Assembly (NCBI GenBank): GCA_018384835.1
Contig: JAHAYB010000277.1
Location: 1-8,287 of the forward strand
Direction of reading: 5' to 3'
Source of the DNA: Comamonas sp.
GTDB taxonomy: Bacteria > Pseudomonadota > Gammaproteobacteria > Burkholderiales > Burkholderiaceae_C
Length of the DNA: 8,287 nucleotides
Shown here piece after piece: positions 1 through 6,956 of this stretch. The notes under the pieces were generated by a model, which saw nothing but the letters and a program-made list of their open reading frames with translations, had not been told where the DNA came from and made no database searches. The translations under genes were made by a program, and so were the position numbers. Each line of letters begins with the position of its first letter. Within the stretch, counting starts at the first letter, position 1.

Positions 1-642
1 CCAGGGCAGCGCGGCGTTCACTGCCGCGTAGGCAGCTTAGAAATGAAGCCGTTATCCAACAAGCGCAAGCAGCTCGTTCACTGCCGCGTAGGCAGCTTAG
101 AAATGCCAGGAAAGCAGGTATCGAATAGCCAAGGAGTTCACTGCCGCGTAGGCAGCTTAGAAAAACAACTCGCGAGCCGCGCCCAGCTTGGGCAAGTTCA
201 CTGCCGCGTAGGCAGCTTAGAAAATGAGGCCAGCCAGTTCGTACAGTGCATCCAGGTTCACTGCCGCGTAGGCAGCTTAGAAAGCATGGAGCTGATTAGA
301 AACTGGATTTATTGGGTTCACTGCCGCGTAGGCAGCTTAGAAATAGGGGAGGTGCTGCACTGCGCACAAGACGACGTTCACTGCCGCGTAGGCAGCTTAG
401 AAAAATGCCGCGCCCCGTGCCCGTCATTGTCGATGGTTCACTGCCGCGTAGGCAGCTTAGAAATTGCAGACTGCAAAGCCGTGCTTGGACATAGCGTTCA
501 CTGCCGCGTAGGCAGCTTAGAAAACGCTAAGGCGCGGGCACTGCTGGCTGTTGGCGTTCACTGCCGCGTAGGCAGCTTAGAAAGCCCAAAGCAGCATGGG
601 CTTTATCGTGCCCCTGCTCACTGCCGTATAGCAGCCTAACCA
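1..642 (+). CRISPR. Subtype I-F CRISPR array, trailer end
   Basis: Ten identical 28-nt repeats start at 16, 76, 136, 196, 256, 316, 376, 436, 496 and 556, and an eleventh, decayed copy starts at 616. All ten complete spacers are 32 nt, and positions 1-15 are the end of another spacer, so the array continues off the left edge. The repeat begins GTTCACTGCC, carries the hairpin CTGCC-GCGTA-GGCAG, and ends CTTAGAAA. This is the subtype I-F repeat; Cas6f would cut after the hairpin and leave CTTAGAAA as the 8-nt 5' handle of each crRNA. In this family the leader precedes GTTCAC, so transcription is left to right and the leader lies outside the window. Identical repeats and uniform spacers suggest a maintained, fairly recent array. 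The spacers share no obvious sequence with one another. Confidence 0.98.
616..642 (+). repeat. Degenerate terminal CRISPR repeat
   Basis: This last repeat keeps the GCTCACTGCC start but has lost one G of the right stem arm. Its loop reads GTATA where the other copies have GCGTA, and its tail reads CCTAACC instead of CTTAGAAA. A shortened CTGC/GCAG stem can still form. Decay of the leader-distal repeat is common, and it fixes the array polarity. The GTATA loop resembles that of other I-F repeats and may preserve an older repeat version, which is an inference. Confidence 0.93.
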
Positions 643-663
643 ACTGCCCGGCCCGCGCCGACC

Positions 664-975
664 CTAAGCGTGGGTGTGTTGGTGCGAATCCGTAGCGGCT
701 GGAAGGAGGGAGCCTATTGTTGGCTGTGGGTGCTGCATGGCCAGCCATAAATCGTAGTTAGCTTGTAAGTTGATCCAGAAGCGTGCCGTGCTGACCCCTG
801 CGCTTTCCAGGCGCAGGGCAAGCTCGGGGCTGATACCTGCTTTGCCGTTCAGGACACGCGAGAGTGCTACACGCGACATGGCTAGTTTTTGTGCGGCAGC
901 CGTCACCGTCAGCTTCAACGGCTCGAATACTTCTTCTCGCAAAATTTCGCCGGGATGGGGGTGGGTATGAGTCAT
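664..975 (-). CDS. higA: HigA-family antitoxin, XRE-type DNA-binding protein (orphaned)
   Basis: The product is 103 aa, the usual size for HigA antitoxins, which neutralise the HigB mRNA interferase and repress their own operon. The protein starts MTHTHPHPGEILREE, a typical HigA opening (HPGEIL). A helix-turn-helix follows at about residues 22-50 (TVTAAAQKLAMSRVALSRVL) and then the family signature STARFWINLQANYDLW at residues 63-77. The ATG at 975 is chosen over an upstream in-frame ATG at 1038 because it has a strong AGGAGG six bases upstream and the homologous N-terminus begins there. That Shine-Dalgarno sequence overlaps the stop codon of the higB remnant, the coupling seen in higBA operons. 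The gene converges on the CRISPR array, whose last repeat lies about 20 bp from its stop codon. Its toxin partner is broken and its native promoter region appears lost, so how it is expressed is unclear. The tail (residues 81-103) is His-rich and not distinctive. Confidence 0.92.
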   Translation of the reverse strand: MTHTHPHPGEILREEVFEPLKLTVTAAAQKLAMSRVALSRVLNGKAGISPELALRLESAGVSTARFWINLQANYDLWLAMQHPQPTIGSLLPAATDSHQHTHA

Positions 976-985
976 GGTTGACCTC

Positions 986-1108
986 CTAGTGATAGTCTTG
1001 GTAGTCCACCAGCTCGGCATCTGTGCCGGTAAACGCAAACGTTAAGCGCCAATTGCCGCTGATAGATACAGCCCAATGATTTTTTAGGCTGCTTTTCAAG
1101 GGGGTAAG
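986..1108 (-). pseudogene. higB: higB toxin remnant (C-terminal ~40 codons)
   Basis: On the minus strand, directly upstream of higA, one frame reads LTPLKSSLKNHWAVSISGNW and then RLTFAFTGTDAELVDYQDYH before a TAG stop at 986-988. This closely follows the C-terminal half of HigB/RelE-fold mRNA interferases (PLKG..xGxWaVsv.GNWRLTFxF...D...VDYxDYH). Full-length HigB is about 92 aa; the N-terminal half is missing. Upstream of about 1108 the frame stays open but reads LCLSKPV and then enters the cas1 5' region with no HigB resemblance and no plausible start with a ribosome binding site. The toxin is therefore truncated and presumably inactive. The break lies within about 40 bp of the cas1 start codon, so it may mark a rearrangement junction. 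The stop codon overlaps the higA Shine-Dalgarno, confirming an original higB-higA pair. Confidence 0.85.
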
Positions 1109-1146
1109 CACAGGCTTGGATAGGCAAAGTATAAAAAGGACAACCC

Positions 1147-2130
1147 ATGAAAGAAATCCGCAGCACAGATTTGAAAACTATTCTGCATTCCAAACGCGCC
1201 AATATTTATTATTTGGAACATTGCCGGGTGCTGGTACATGGTGGTCGGGTGGAGTATGTGACCGATGCAGGCAAAAGAAGCCTTTACTGGAATATCCCCA
1301 TTGCCAATACCACCAGTATCTTGCTGGGAACGGGTACCTCCATCACCCAAGCTGCAATGCGTGAGTTGGCCAAAGCCGGGGTGTTGGTGGGTTTTTGCGG
1401 CGGCGGGGGTACTCCGCTGTTTTCCGCTAACGAGGTAGATATAGAAGTGGCTTGGTTATCACCCCAAAGCGAATACCGGCCTACCGAATACTTGCAGGCT
1501 TGGGTGCAGTTCTGGTTTGACGATGCGCTGCGTCTGTATGCCGCCCAGCAGTTACAAACCCAGCGGCTTCAGCGACTGTTGGCGGCGTGGAATACACGCG
1601 CACTGCGCGAAGCAGGTTTTGCCGTTGACTTGGAGCGCTTGCAAGCACTGGTGCAGCAATTCACGCCACGTATTGCCCAAGCCGCCGATATCACCGCCCT
1701 ATTAGCCGATGAAGCACAACTGACCAAAGCGCTCTACAAATTGGCGGTAGATACCGTGGGCTATGGCGAATTTACCCGCGCCAAGCGCGGTGCAGGCATT
1801 GACCCGGCAAATCGCTTTCTTGACCACGGCAACTACTTGGCTTACGGATTAGGCGCTACCGCCACTTGGGTGCTGGGTTTGCCGCATGGCTTGGCGGTGC
1901 TGCATGGCAAAACCCGTCGAGGCGGTTTGGTGTTTGATGCAGCAGATTTGGTCAAAGATGCGGCCATTCTTCCGCAGGCATTTTTGTCAGCTATGCGTGG
2001 CGATGACGAGCAGCAATTTCGCCGCCACTGCATTGAGGCGCTGACACAAAGCGAGTCGCTGGACTTCATGATTGACACGCTCAAAGATATCGCCCAGCAG
2101 ACTGCGCGGTTGGCACAACAGCAGCGCTAA
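1147..2130 (+). CDS. cas1: Cas1, subtype I-F CRISPR integrase
   Basis: The product is 327 aa, full length for I-F Cas1 (about 325 aa). Cas1 is the metal-dependent integrase that, with Cas2, inserts new spacers at the leader-proximal repeat; in subtype I-F it acts in a complex with the Cas2-3 fusion. The sequence is highly typical of the I-F branch: DLKTILHSKRANIYYLEHCR near the N-terminus, then YWNIPIANTT, AGVLVGFCGGGGTPLF and SPQSEYRPTEYLQ (residues 105-117). Likely metal ligands are Glu189 (ADEAQLTKALY), His253 (AVLHGKTRRGG) and Asp264/Asp267 (VFDAADLVKDA), all present. The start is supported by AAGGA six bases upstream. cas2-3 follows after 20 bp on the same strand, so the two are probably co-transcribed. 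The gene lies on the trailer side of the array, with higA and the higB remnant between, which is not the usual I-F order. I see no convincing promoter in the short upstream gap. Confidence 0.97.
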   Translation: MKEIRSTDLKTILHSKRANIYYLEHCRVLVHGGRVEYVTDAGKRSLYWNIPIANTTSILLGTGTSITQAAMRELAKAGVLVGFCGGGGTPLFSANEVDIEVAWLSPQSEYRPTEYLQAWVQFWFDDALRLYAAQQLQTQRLQRLLAAWNTRALREAGFAVDLERLQALVQQFTPRIAQAADITALLADEAQLTKALYKLAVDTVGYGEFTRAKRGAGIDPANRFLDHGNYLAYGLGATATWVLGLPHGLAVLHGKTRRGGLVFDAADLVKDAAILPQAFLSAMRGDDEQQFRRHCIEALTQSESLDFMIDTLKDIAQQTARLAQQQR

Positions 2131-2150
2131 AAAACCTCAAGAAAGCCCTA

Positions 2151-5100
2151 ATGAACGTCCTATTTGTAGCGCAATGCAGCAAAAACGCCCTAGCGGAAAC
2201 GCGCCGCATTCTTGACCAGTTTGCCGAGCGCCGAGGTGAGCGCACTTGGCAAACCACCATCACCCAAGCCGGATTGGTGACAGTACGCAAGCTGCTGCGC
2301 CAATCTGCACGCAAAAACACGGCGGTTGCCTGCCACTGGATTCGTGGGCGCGACCATAGCGAACTGCTGTGGATAGTGGGCGATAGCCGCCAGTTCAACG
2401 ACCAAGGGGCCGTGCCTACCAACACCACCACTCGAAACATTCTGCGCACAGAATATGAAACCCATTGGCATCACCTCCCCCAAATGGCCGCGCTAACCGC
2501 CTTGGCAGCGCTGTTGCACGATTTGGGCAAGGCCACGCAAGCGTTTCAAGACCGGCTGCGCCAGCCTGGGCTGCGTGAGCGCAACCACTACCGGCATGAA
2601 TGGGTATCGGTGCGTTTGTGGCAGGCGTTTGTAGGGGGCGATGACGATGCAGGCTGGCTACGGCGGCTGGCCGCTTGCGCCGATACTGAAACCAATGCCC
2701 CAGCCTTTGAAGCCCTATGGCTAAACCATGCCAATGGGCGTTTGCTGCGCGATGGTTTGGATGAACCCCAAGCTGCCCAGCGCCTGCCGCTTGCCCAGTT
2801 GCCGCCCTTGGCGCAAGCCGTGGCTTGGCTGGTGTTGACCCACCACCGCCTGCCATGCTTGCCAGTCGAATTGAATAAGGGGTATGGCGACGAAGACCAA
2901 GAGGCCAGCCGCACCCAATGGCGGCGTTTTGGAGCGCGACCCAGCATCATCAACAACAACGCACTGGATGGCGTATTAGCACGCATCAGCGCCGACTGGA
3001 ATGAGCCGCGAGAGTGGGCAGACAGCGCCACCGCGCAAGCACACTGGGACTTTCCCCACGGCTTGCCGGTAGCTACTCCCGCATGGCGCAAGCAGGCCGC
3101 TCGCTATGCCCACAAGCTGCTGGAGTTTTCGCAGGGTCTGATAGACGACCCGTTTGCCATGCACATCTCGCGCCTGTGCTTGATGCTGGCTGACCATCAC
3201 TATTCCAGCGTGCGAGATGAGCCACGCCGTCGGCCATTTTTGAATTCCGACTATCCCCTAGCTGCCAATACGTGCAAAGACAAGGGCGGTGCGTCGCGCC
3301 TGCATCAAACGCTGGATGAGCATTTGCTAGGCGTGCAAGCCCATGCCACGCTGGTTGCACGCTCTTTGCCCAGCTTGGTGCAAAGCCTGCCCGCGCTCAA
3401 AAACCATAAACGGCTCAAGCAGCGCAGCGCCGATGCCCGTTTTGCTTGGCAAGACAAGGCGGCTGACTTAGCCACCAGCCTACGCAGCAAGACGGCCACG
3501 CAAGGGGCTTTTATCGTCAATATGGCATCCACGGGCTGCGGCAAAACCTTGGCCAATGCCCGCATCATGTACGCCCTGGCCGACCCGGCGACCGGAATGC
3601 GCTGCGCCTTTGCCATTGGGCTGCGCACCCTGACGCTGCAAACCGGACGCAGCTTTCAAAGCGACTTGGCTTTGGATGCCGAGCAACTGGCGATTCGCGT
3701 AGGCGGCGCGGCCAGCCGTGCGCTGTTTGATTATTGGGAGCAGCAGGCCGAGGCCACAGGCTCCGCATCACGCCAAGATTTGCTGGATGAGGCCGCCGCC
3801 GTGCTGTACGAGGGCAACGACCAGCACCCGCTACTTCAGCGCCTGACGGACGATGCGCAGATGCGCGGTCTGCTGGCAGCGCCGCTGCTGGTGTGTACCG
3901 TCGATCACCTCACCCCCGCCACCGAGAGCCTGCGCGGTGGCCGCCAAATTGCCCCCATGCTGCGCTTGCTAACGGGCGACTTGGTGCTGGATGAGCCGGA
4001 TGATTTCGATATGGCCGACCTTCCCGCACTAACGCGCCTCGTGCATTGGGCGGGGCTGCTGGGTAGCCGGGTGCTGCTGTCCTCAGCCACCTTGCCGCCC
4101 GCCTTGGTGGAGGGCTTGTTTCTGGCCTATCGCGCAGGGCGAGAGGTGTTTCAGCGCCACCGCAGCGCACGCCCCAGTGAACCGGTCAATCCGTGCTGCC
4201 TGTGGGTCGATGAGTTCCAGCAGAGCGCCCAAGACTGCGCGGATAGCAGCTCCTTTCGTGCTGCACATACCGCTTTTGCCGGTAAGCGGGTCGCCCGTTT
4301 GGCACAGACCGAGGTGCGCCGCCAACTGCGCATTACCCCCTTGCCCGCTGATTGGGTCAATATCGACCAGCACCAGCGCTACCAAGCATTTGCCCACTTG
4401 GTGCTGGCGCAGGCATGGCAGTTGCACCAGTTGCCGCACAACCACAGCATCGACCCGACCAGCGGCAAGCATTTCAGCATGGGGCTAATTCGCATGGCCA
4501 ATATCGCGCCGCTGTACGAGGTGGCGCAGGCCATGTACCAACAGGGCGCACCGGCTCCTAATGTGCGGGTGCATTTGTGCGTGTACCACTCCCAATATCC
4601 GCTACTGATGCGCTCGACCATTGAGCAGCGGCTCGATACGCTGCTCAACCGCCGCCAGCAAGATGCTCTACCCGAAGATTTAGGGGCACTGCTTACCAAC
4701 AGCGCCGAAGCACACCATTTATTCATTGTGCTAGGCAGCCCCGTGACCGAAGTGGGGCGCGATCACGACTACGACTGGGCAGTGGTGGAGCCGTCCTCCA
4801 TGCGCTCGCTGATTCAACTGGCGGGGCGTGTGCGTCGCCATCGCCCCGGTGCGGTGGCAGGGGTGAATATGGCGGTGCTCGATAGCAATTTGCGGCATTT
4901 CAAGCAGAGGAATCAGGACAAAGCCGCAGCCGCTTTCTGCCGCCCTGGGTTTGAGCTGGATGCCCCACCGTTTCACCTCAAAACCCATTGGATGTGGGAT
5001 TTGCTGGCGCGAGAAATGGCTGGCAAAGCAATCTGGGCGGTAGATGCCAGGCCGCGTGTGGCCTTGCCCGAGGGCAAAACACTGTCTCCTAGCCGTCATC

Positions 5101-5612
5101 TTGTGGATTTGGAACACGCCCGTATGCACGAAGCCATGCTGCTCTGGCCAGACAACGCAGCGGCAGCAAGCCGCATACCGCCGGTCTTGCGTGCCGCCAG
5201 CCTGCACTGGAAGCATCCCGGCAAGCTATGGCTGACTGGTTTGCTGCCGCAGTTCCAGCGCTTCCGCCACGACACACAAGGGCGCACAGACTTGGTTTTT
5301 CTGCCCGATGAGGATGAGGAAACGCTGCAACTGCACCGCATAGAAGACAAGGACGCACAGCGGGACAAGCTCTACGTGCCCATCCAGCGCAATATGTGCC
5401 ATGAGGTTGCGCTGGATGCACGGGAGCGCGGCAGTGCTGGCAGCGTCTCGCCGTGGTTGCAGGTGGATTTGATGGAGGAATTACGCCTGTTGGCCGACGC
5501 ACAAGGCTTAACGCTGGAGCAATGCGCCCAACGCTACGCCACGATGAGCCTGCCTGATAGCCAAAACGGTTGGCGGTTTCATCCGGCGCTGGGGTTTGCG
5601 GTAGCTCTGTAG
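2151..5612 (+). CDS. cas3: Cas2-Cas3 fusion nuclease-helicase, subtype I-F
   Basis: The product is 1153 aa, slightly longer than typical I-F Cas2-3 (about 1,080-1,120 aa). It joins a Cas2 domain, used for spacer acquisition, to the Cas3 HD nuclease and superfamily 2 helicase, which is recruited by the Csy complex to unwind and degrade target DNA. The order is: Cas2-like domain at about residues 1-95; HD nuclease with His123-Asp124 (LLHDLGKA), His149 (YRHEW) and His231-His232 (LTHHRLP); Walker A at 458-466 (MASTGCGKT, Lys465); DEAD-like box DEPDD at 614-618; SAT at 645-647; motif V around EVGRDHDYDW (867-876); and motif VI QLAGRVRRHR (889-898). The C-terminal accessory domain follows. No catalytic motif is missing and the frame is intact. 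A weak Shine-Dalgarno (AAGAAAG) precedes the ATG. No csy1 follows: a convergent, unrelated gene ends 17 bp beyond the stop. Interference therefore depends on effector genes elsewhere. Confidence 0.97.
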   Translation: MNVLFVAQCSKNALAETRRILDQFAERRGERTWQTTITQAGLVTVRKLLRQSARKNTAVACHWIRGRDHSELLWIVGDSRQFNDQGAVPTNTTTRNILRTEYETHWHHLPQMAALTALAALLHDLGKATQAFQDRLRQPGLRERNHYRHEWVSVRLWQAFVGGDDDAGWLRRLAACADTETNAPAFEALWLNHANGRLLRDGLDEPQAAQRLPLAQLPPLAQAVAWLVLTHHRLPCLPVELNKGYGDEDQEASRTQWRRFGARPSIINNNALDGVLARISADWNEPREWADSATAQAHWDFPHGLPVATPAWRKQAARYAHKLLEFSQGLIDDPFAMHISRLCLMLADHHYSSVRDEPRRRPFLNSDYPLAANTCKDKGGASRLHQTLDEHLLGVQAHATLVARSLPSLVQSLPALKNHKRLKQRSADARFAWQDKAADLATSLRSKTATQGAFIVNMASTGCGKTLANARIMYALADPATGMRCAFAIGLRTLTLQTGRSFQSDLALDAEQLAIRVGGAASRALFDYWEQQAEATGSASRQDLLDEAAAVLYEGNDQHPLLQRLTDDAQMRGLLAAPLLVCTVDHLTPATESLRGGRQIAPMLRLLTGDLVLDEPDDFDMADLPALTRLVHWAGLLGSRVLLSSATLPPALVEGLFLAYRAGREVFQRHRSARPSEPVNPCCLWVDEFQQSAQDCADSSSFRAAHTAFAGKRVARLAQTEVRRQLRITPLPADWVNIDQHQRYQAFAHLVLAQAWQLHQLPHNHSIDPTSGKHFSMGLIRMANIAPLYEVAQAMYQQGAPAPNVRVHLCVYHSQYPLLMRSTIEQRLDTLLNRRQQDALPEDLGALLTNSAEAHHLFIVLGSPVTEVGRDHDYDWAVVEPSSMRSLIQLAGRVRRHRPGAVAGVNMAVLDSNLRHFKQRNQDKAAAAFCRPGFELDAPPFHLKTHWMWDLLAREMAGKAIWAVDARPRVALPEGKTLSPSRHLVDLEHARMHEAMLLWPDNAAAASRIPPVLRAASLHWKHPGKLWLTGLLPQFQRFRHDTQGRTDLVFLPDEDEETLQLHRIEDKDAQRDKLYVPIQRNMCHEVALDARERGSAGSVSPWLQVDLMEELRLLADAQGLTLEQCAQRYATMSLPDSQNGWRFHPALGFAVAL

Positions 5613-5629
5613 CAACAGACCCTAGTCGC

Positions 5630-6232
5630 TTATGAGGCTTTTTTCTCTCGGGGAATACGCCCCATCAGATAAAACTCAGGGTTAGGTAGCATTCCGCTAA
5701 AGCTCACCATGCGGTTAGACAGCCCAAAAAACGCGGCAATTGCGCCCATGTCCCAAATATCCTCATCGTTAAAGCCGTGGGCGTGCAGGGCGGAAAAATC
5801 AGCCTCTTCAATTTCCTGGCTGCGCTGGCTGACCTTCATGGCAAAGTCCAGCATGGCTTTTTGGCGCGGCGTGATGTCAGCGGTGCGGTAGTTGACGGCT
5901 AGCTGGTCGGCAATGGTTGGGTTTTTCTCGTAAATGCGCAGCACTGCGCCGTGGGCAATCACGCAGTACAGGCATTGGTTGGCGGCGCTGGTGGCGGTGA
6001 CAATCATCTCGCGCTCGCCCTTGGTTAGGCCGCTGTCTTCATTGAGCATCAGCGCATCGTGGTAGGCAAAAAAGGCTCGCCATTCAGCGGGGCGACGTGC
6101 CAGGCCCAGAAACACATTGGGGATAAAGCCCGCTTTTTCTTGAATCTCCAGAATGCGCTGGCGGATGTCCTCGGGCAGGATTTCCAGGGCAGGGTAGGGG
6201 TAGCGTGTGGGGGTGTGCTGGGGGGTGGTCAC
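5630..6232 (-). CDS. Peroxidase-related protein, AhpD/carboxymuconolactone decarboxylase-like fold
   Basis: The product is 200 aa, about right for the uncharacterised 'peroxidase-related enzyme' branch of the AhpD/CMD superfamily. The core signature is present: Glu74 (GEREMIV), then NQCLYCVIAHG with the redox pair Cys87-x-x-Cys90 and His94, matching the AhpD active-site arrangement (Glu, CxxC, His). The N-terminal PALEILPEDIRQRIL and the later PRQKAMLDFAMKVS and GFNDEDIWDMGAIAAFFGLSNR segments are also characteristic. Members are thought to be thiol-dependent reductases of peroxides or related substrates, but the substrate here cannot be told. The start is GTG at 6232, with AGGAG ten bases upstream. 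No signal peptide is seen, so it is probably cytoplasmic. It follows the PAS-LuxR gene on the same strand after 72 bp and may be co-transcribed with it. It converges on cas2-3 with 17 bp between stops and no clear terminator. Confidence 0.85.
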   Translation of the reverse strand: MTTPQHTPTRYPYPALEILPEDIRQRILEIQEKAGFIPNVFLGLARRPAEWRAFFAYHDALMLNEDSGLTKGEREMIVTATSAANQCLYCVIAHGAVLRIYEKNPTIADQLAVNYRTADITPRQKAMLDFAMKVSQRSQEIEEADFSALHAHGFNDEDIWDMGAIAAFFGLSNRMVSFSGMLPNPEFYLMGRIPREKKAS

Positions 6233-6304
6233 GGGGCAAAGTCTCCTGTTGTGTGCATAGTTAAAAGGTGAAGAAAAAGAGGGCGCACAGGGTTACATAG
6301 GTGG

Positions 6305-6859
6305 CTAAGGGGCGCTAACCAGCTTGTGTACCAGCTCGGCGGTGGTGCTGGCGCTGTATTTGCGCATCAGGCGGGAGCGGTAAATTTCCACGGTGCGGTG
6401 GCTAATGCCTAGCACTTTGCCAATTTCTTTGGAAGTTAGCCCCTCTAGCAGGCGGGCGGCGACCTCACGCTCGCGCCCGGTCAAGTTGGCTTTCACGGGG
6501 CGCTGCTGGCTCAGGTCTTCAAAGCTCCAGATGCCGTTGGCGTGGGGGTTGCTGCGATCTAGTGCGCGGCCAGAGACGTGACACCAAAAGGTTTCGCCAT
6601 TGGCGCGCTTCATGATGCGGTTGTCGCTGTAATAGCCCTTGGCGTTAAGAATGGGGGAAATGCGAGCGCCTAGGCGCTCGTACTCGTCCGCGCTGGGGTA
6701 GAGCAGCAAAAATGACTGGCCCAGGAGCAGCTCGCGTGAGGTGGCAAACATCTCGCAGACGCGCTGGTTGCAATCGACCATGCGCCGATTGCGCGAAATC
6801 ACTAAACCCACGGGGGCATGGTCAAAAGCCAGGCGGTAGTCTTCAGCAGTGAGTTCCAT
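6305..6859 (-). CDS. PAS domain LuxR-family transcriptional regulator
   Basis: The product is 184 aa. A single PAS sensor domain occupies about residues 8-118 (AFDHAPVGLVISRNRRMVDCNQ at the start, NGETFWCHVSGRAL and GIWSFEDLSQQ at the end). A LuxR/GerE-type helix-turn-helix follows at about 124-182 (LTGREREVAARLLEGLTSKEIGKVLGISHRTVEIYRSRLMRK). There is no phosphoreceiver domain, so the PAS domain presumably senses a ligand or a partner protein directly; no haem or flavin signature can be assigned by eye. The ATG at 6859 has AGGAG eight bases upstream. The gene is divergent from scoA across a 126-bp region rich in repeats, so the likely targets are scoAB and its own promoter. The 3' neighbour on the same strand is the AhpD-like gene. 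The regulated pathway is inferred from position only. Confidence 0.9.
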   Translation of the reverse strand: MELTAEDYRLAFDHAPVGLVISRNRRMVDCNQRVCEMFATSRELLLGQSFLLLYPSADEYERLGARISPILNAKGYYSDNRIMKRANGETFWCHVSGRALDRSNPHANGIWSFEDLSQQRPVKANLTGREREVAARLLEGLTSKEIGKVLGISHRTVEIYRSRLMRKYSASTTAELVHKLVSAP

Positions 6860-6879
6860 AGGTTTGTCTCCTAGTTAGC

Positions 6880-6905
6880 CGTTGATGTTTTACGTTGATG
6901 TTTTA
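6880..6905. repeat. Perfect 13-bp tandem duplication in the luxR-scoA intergenic region
   Basis: CGTTGATGTTTTA occurs twice head to tail, at 6880-6892 and 6893-6905, with no mismatch. It lies in the probable leader of the LuxR-type gene, about 20 bp upstream of its start codon. It could be paired binding sites for a regulator or simply a recent slippage duplication; the sequence alone does not decide. Confidence 0.9.
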
Positions 6906-6920
6906 GGATGGAGAGCTATC

Positions 6921-6956
6921 TAAGAAATACTACGTATATAAATAAGTAGTATCTTA
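6921..6956. promoter_or_regulatory. Candidate operator: AT-rich inverted repeat between the luxR-type gene and scoA
   Basis: ATACTAC (6927-6933) and GTAGTAT (6946-6952) are perfect inverted arms around a 12-bp AT-rich centre. The symmetry extends outward to TAAG (6921-6924) and CTTA (6953-6956) if two extra A residues in the left arm are allowed. A smaller palindrome, TACGTA, overlaps at 6931-6936. The element lies about 30 bp from the scoA start codon, where a transcription factor would act on scoAB. The divergent PAS-LuxR protein is the natural candidate binder. This is an inference from symmetry and position. I see no good -35 box nearby, which would fit activator dependence. Confidence 0.5.

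Noticed and set aside
1..639. Long open frame through the CRISPR array encoding a repeated HCRVGSLE peptide
   Set aside because: The 60-nt period is a multiple of three, so the repeat is read in one frame throughout and yields a regular peptide. No ribosome binding site or protein family supports it. The lack of stops in all ten spacers is mildly unusual but compatible with GC-rich spacers.
976..1038. N-terminal extension of HigA to the upstream ATG at 1038
   Set aside because: The extra 21 residues overlap the higB remnant in another frame and have no family resemblance. The ATG at 975 has a strong Shine-Dalgarno and a typical HigA N-terminus.
1109..1146. TATAAA-like sequence at about 1130 as a cas1 -10 box
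   Set aside because: It directly abuts the Shine-Dalgarno and would leave only a few bases of leader, and there is no recognisable -35 box at the right distance.
2416..2856. Long open frames antisense to cas2-3
   Set aside because: They are shadows of the strongly biased coding frame of cas2-3 and show no recognisable domains or ribosome binding sites.
3364..3385. Partial match between spacer 3 (GCCCAGCTTGG) and a stretch of cas2-3, suggesting self-targeting
   Set aside because: Only about 11 bases match, not in the seed end of the spacer, and the rest of the spacer does not align. This is expected by chance.
5613..5660. T-run after cas2-3 as a rho-independent terminator
   Set aside because: The T-run lies within the 3' coding end of the convergent gene, and no stable GC-rich hairpin precedes it.
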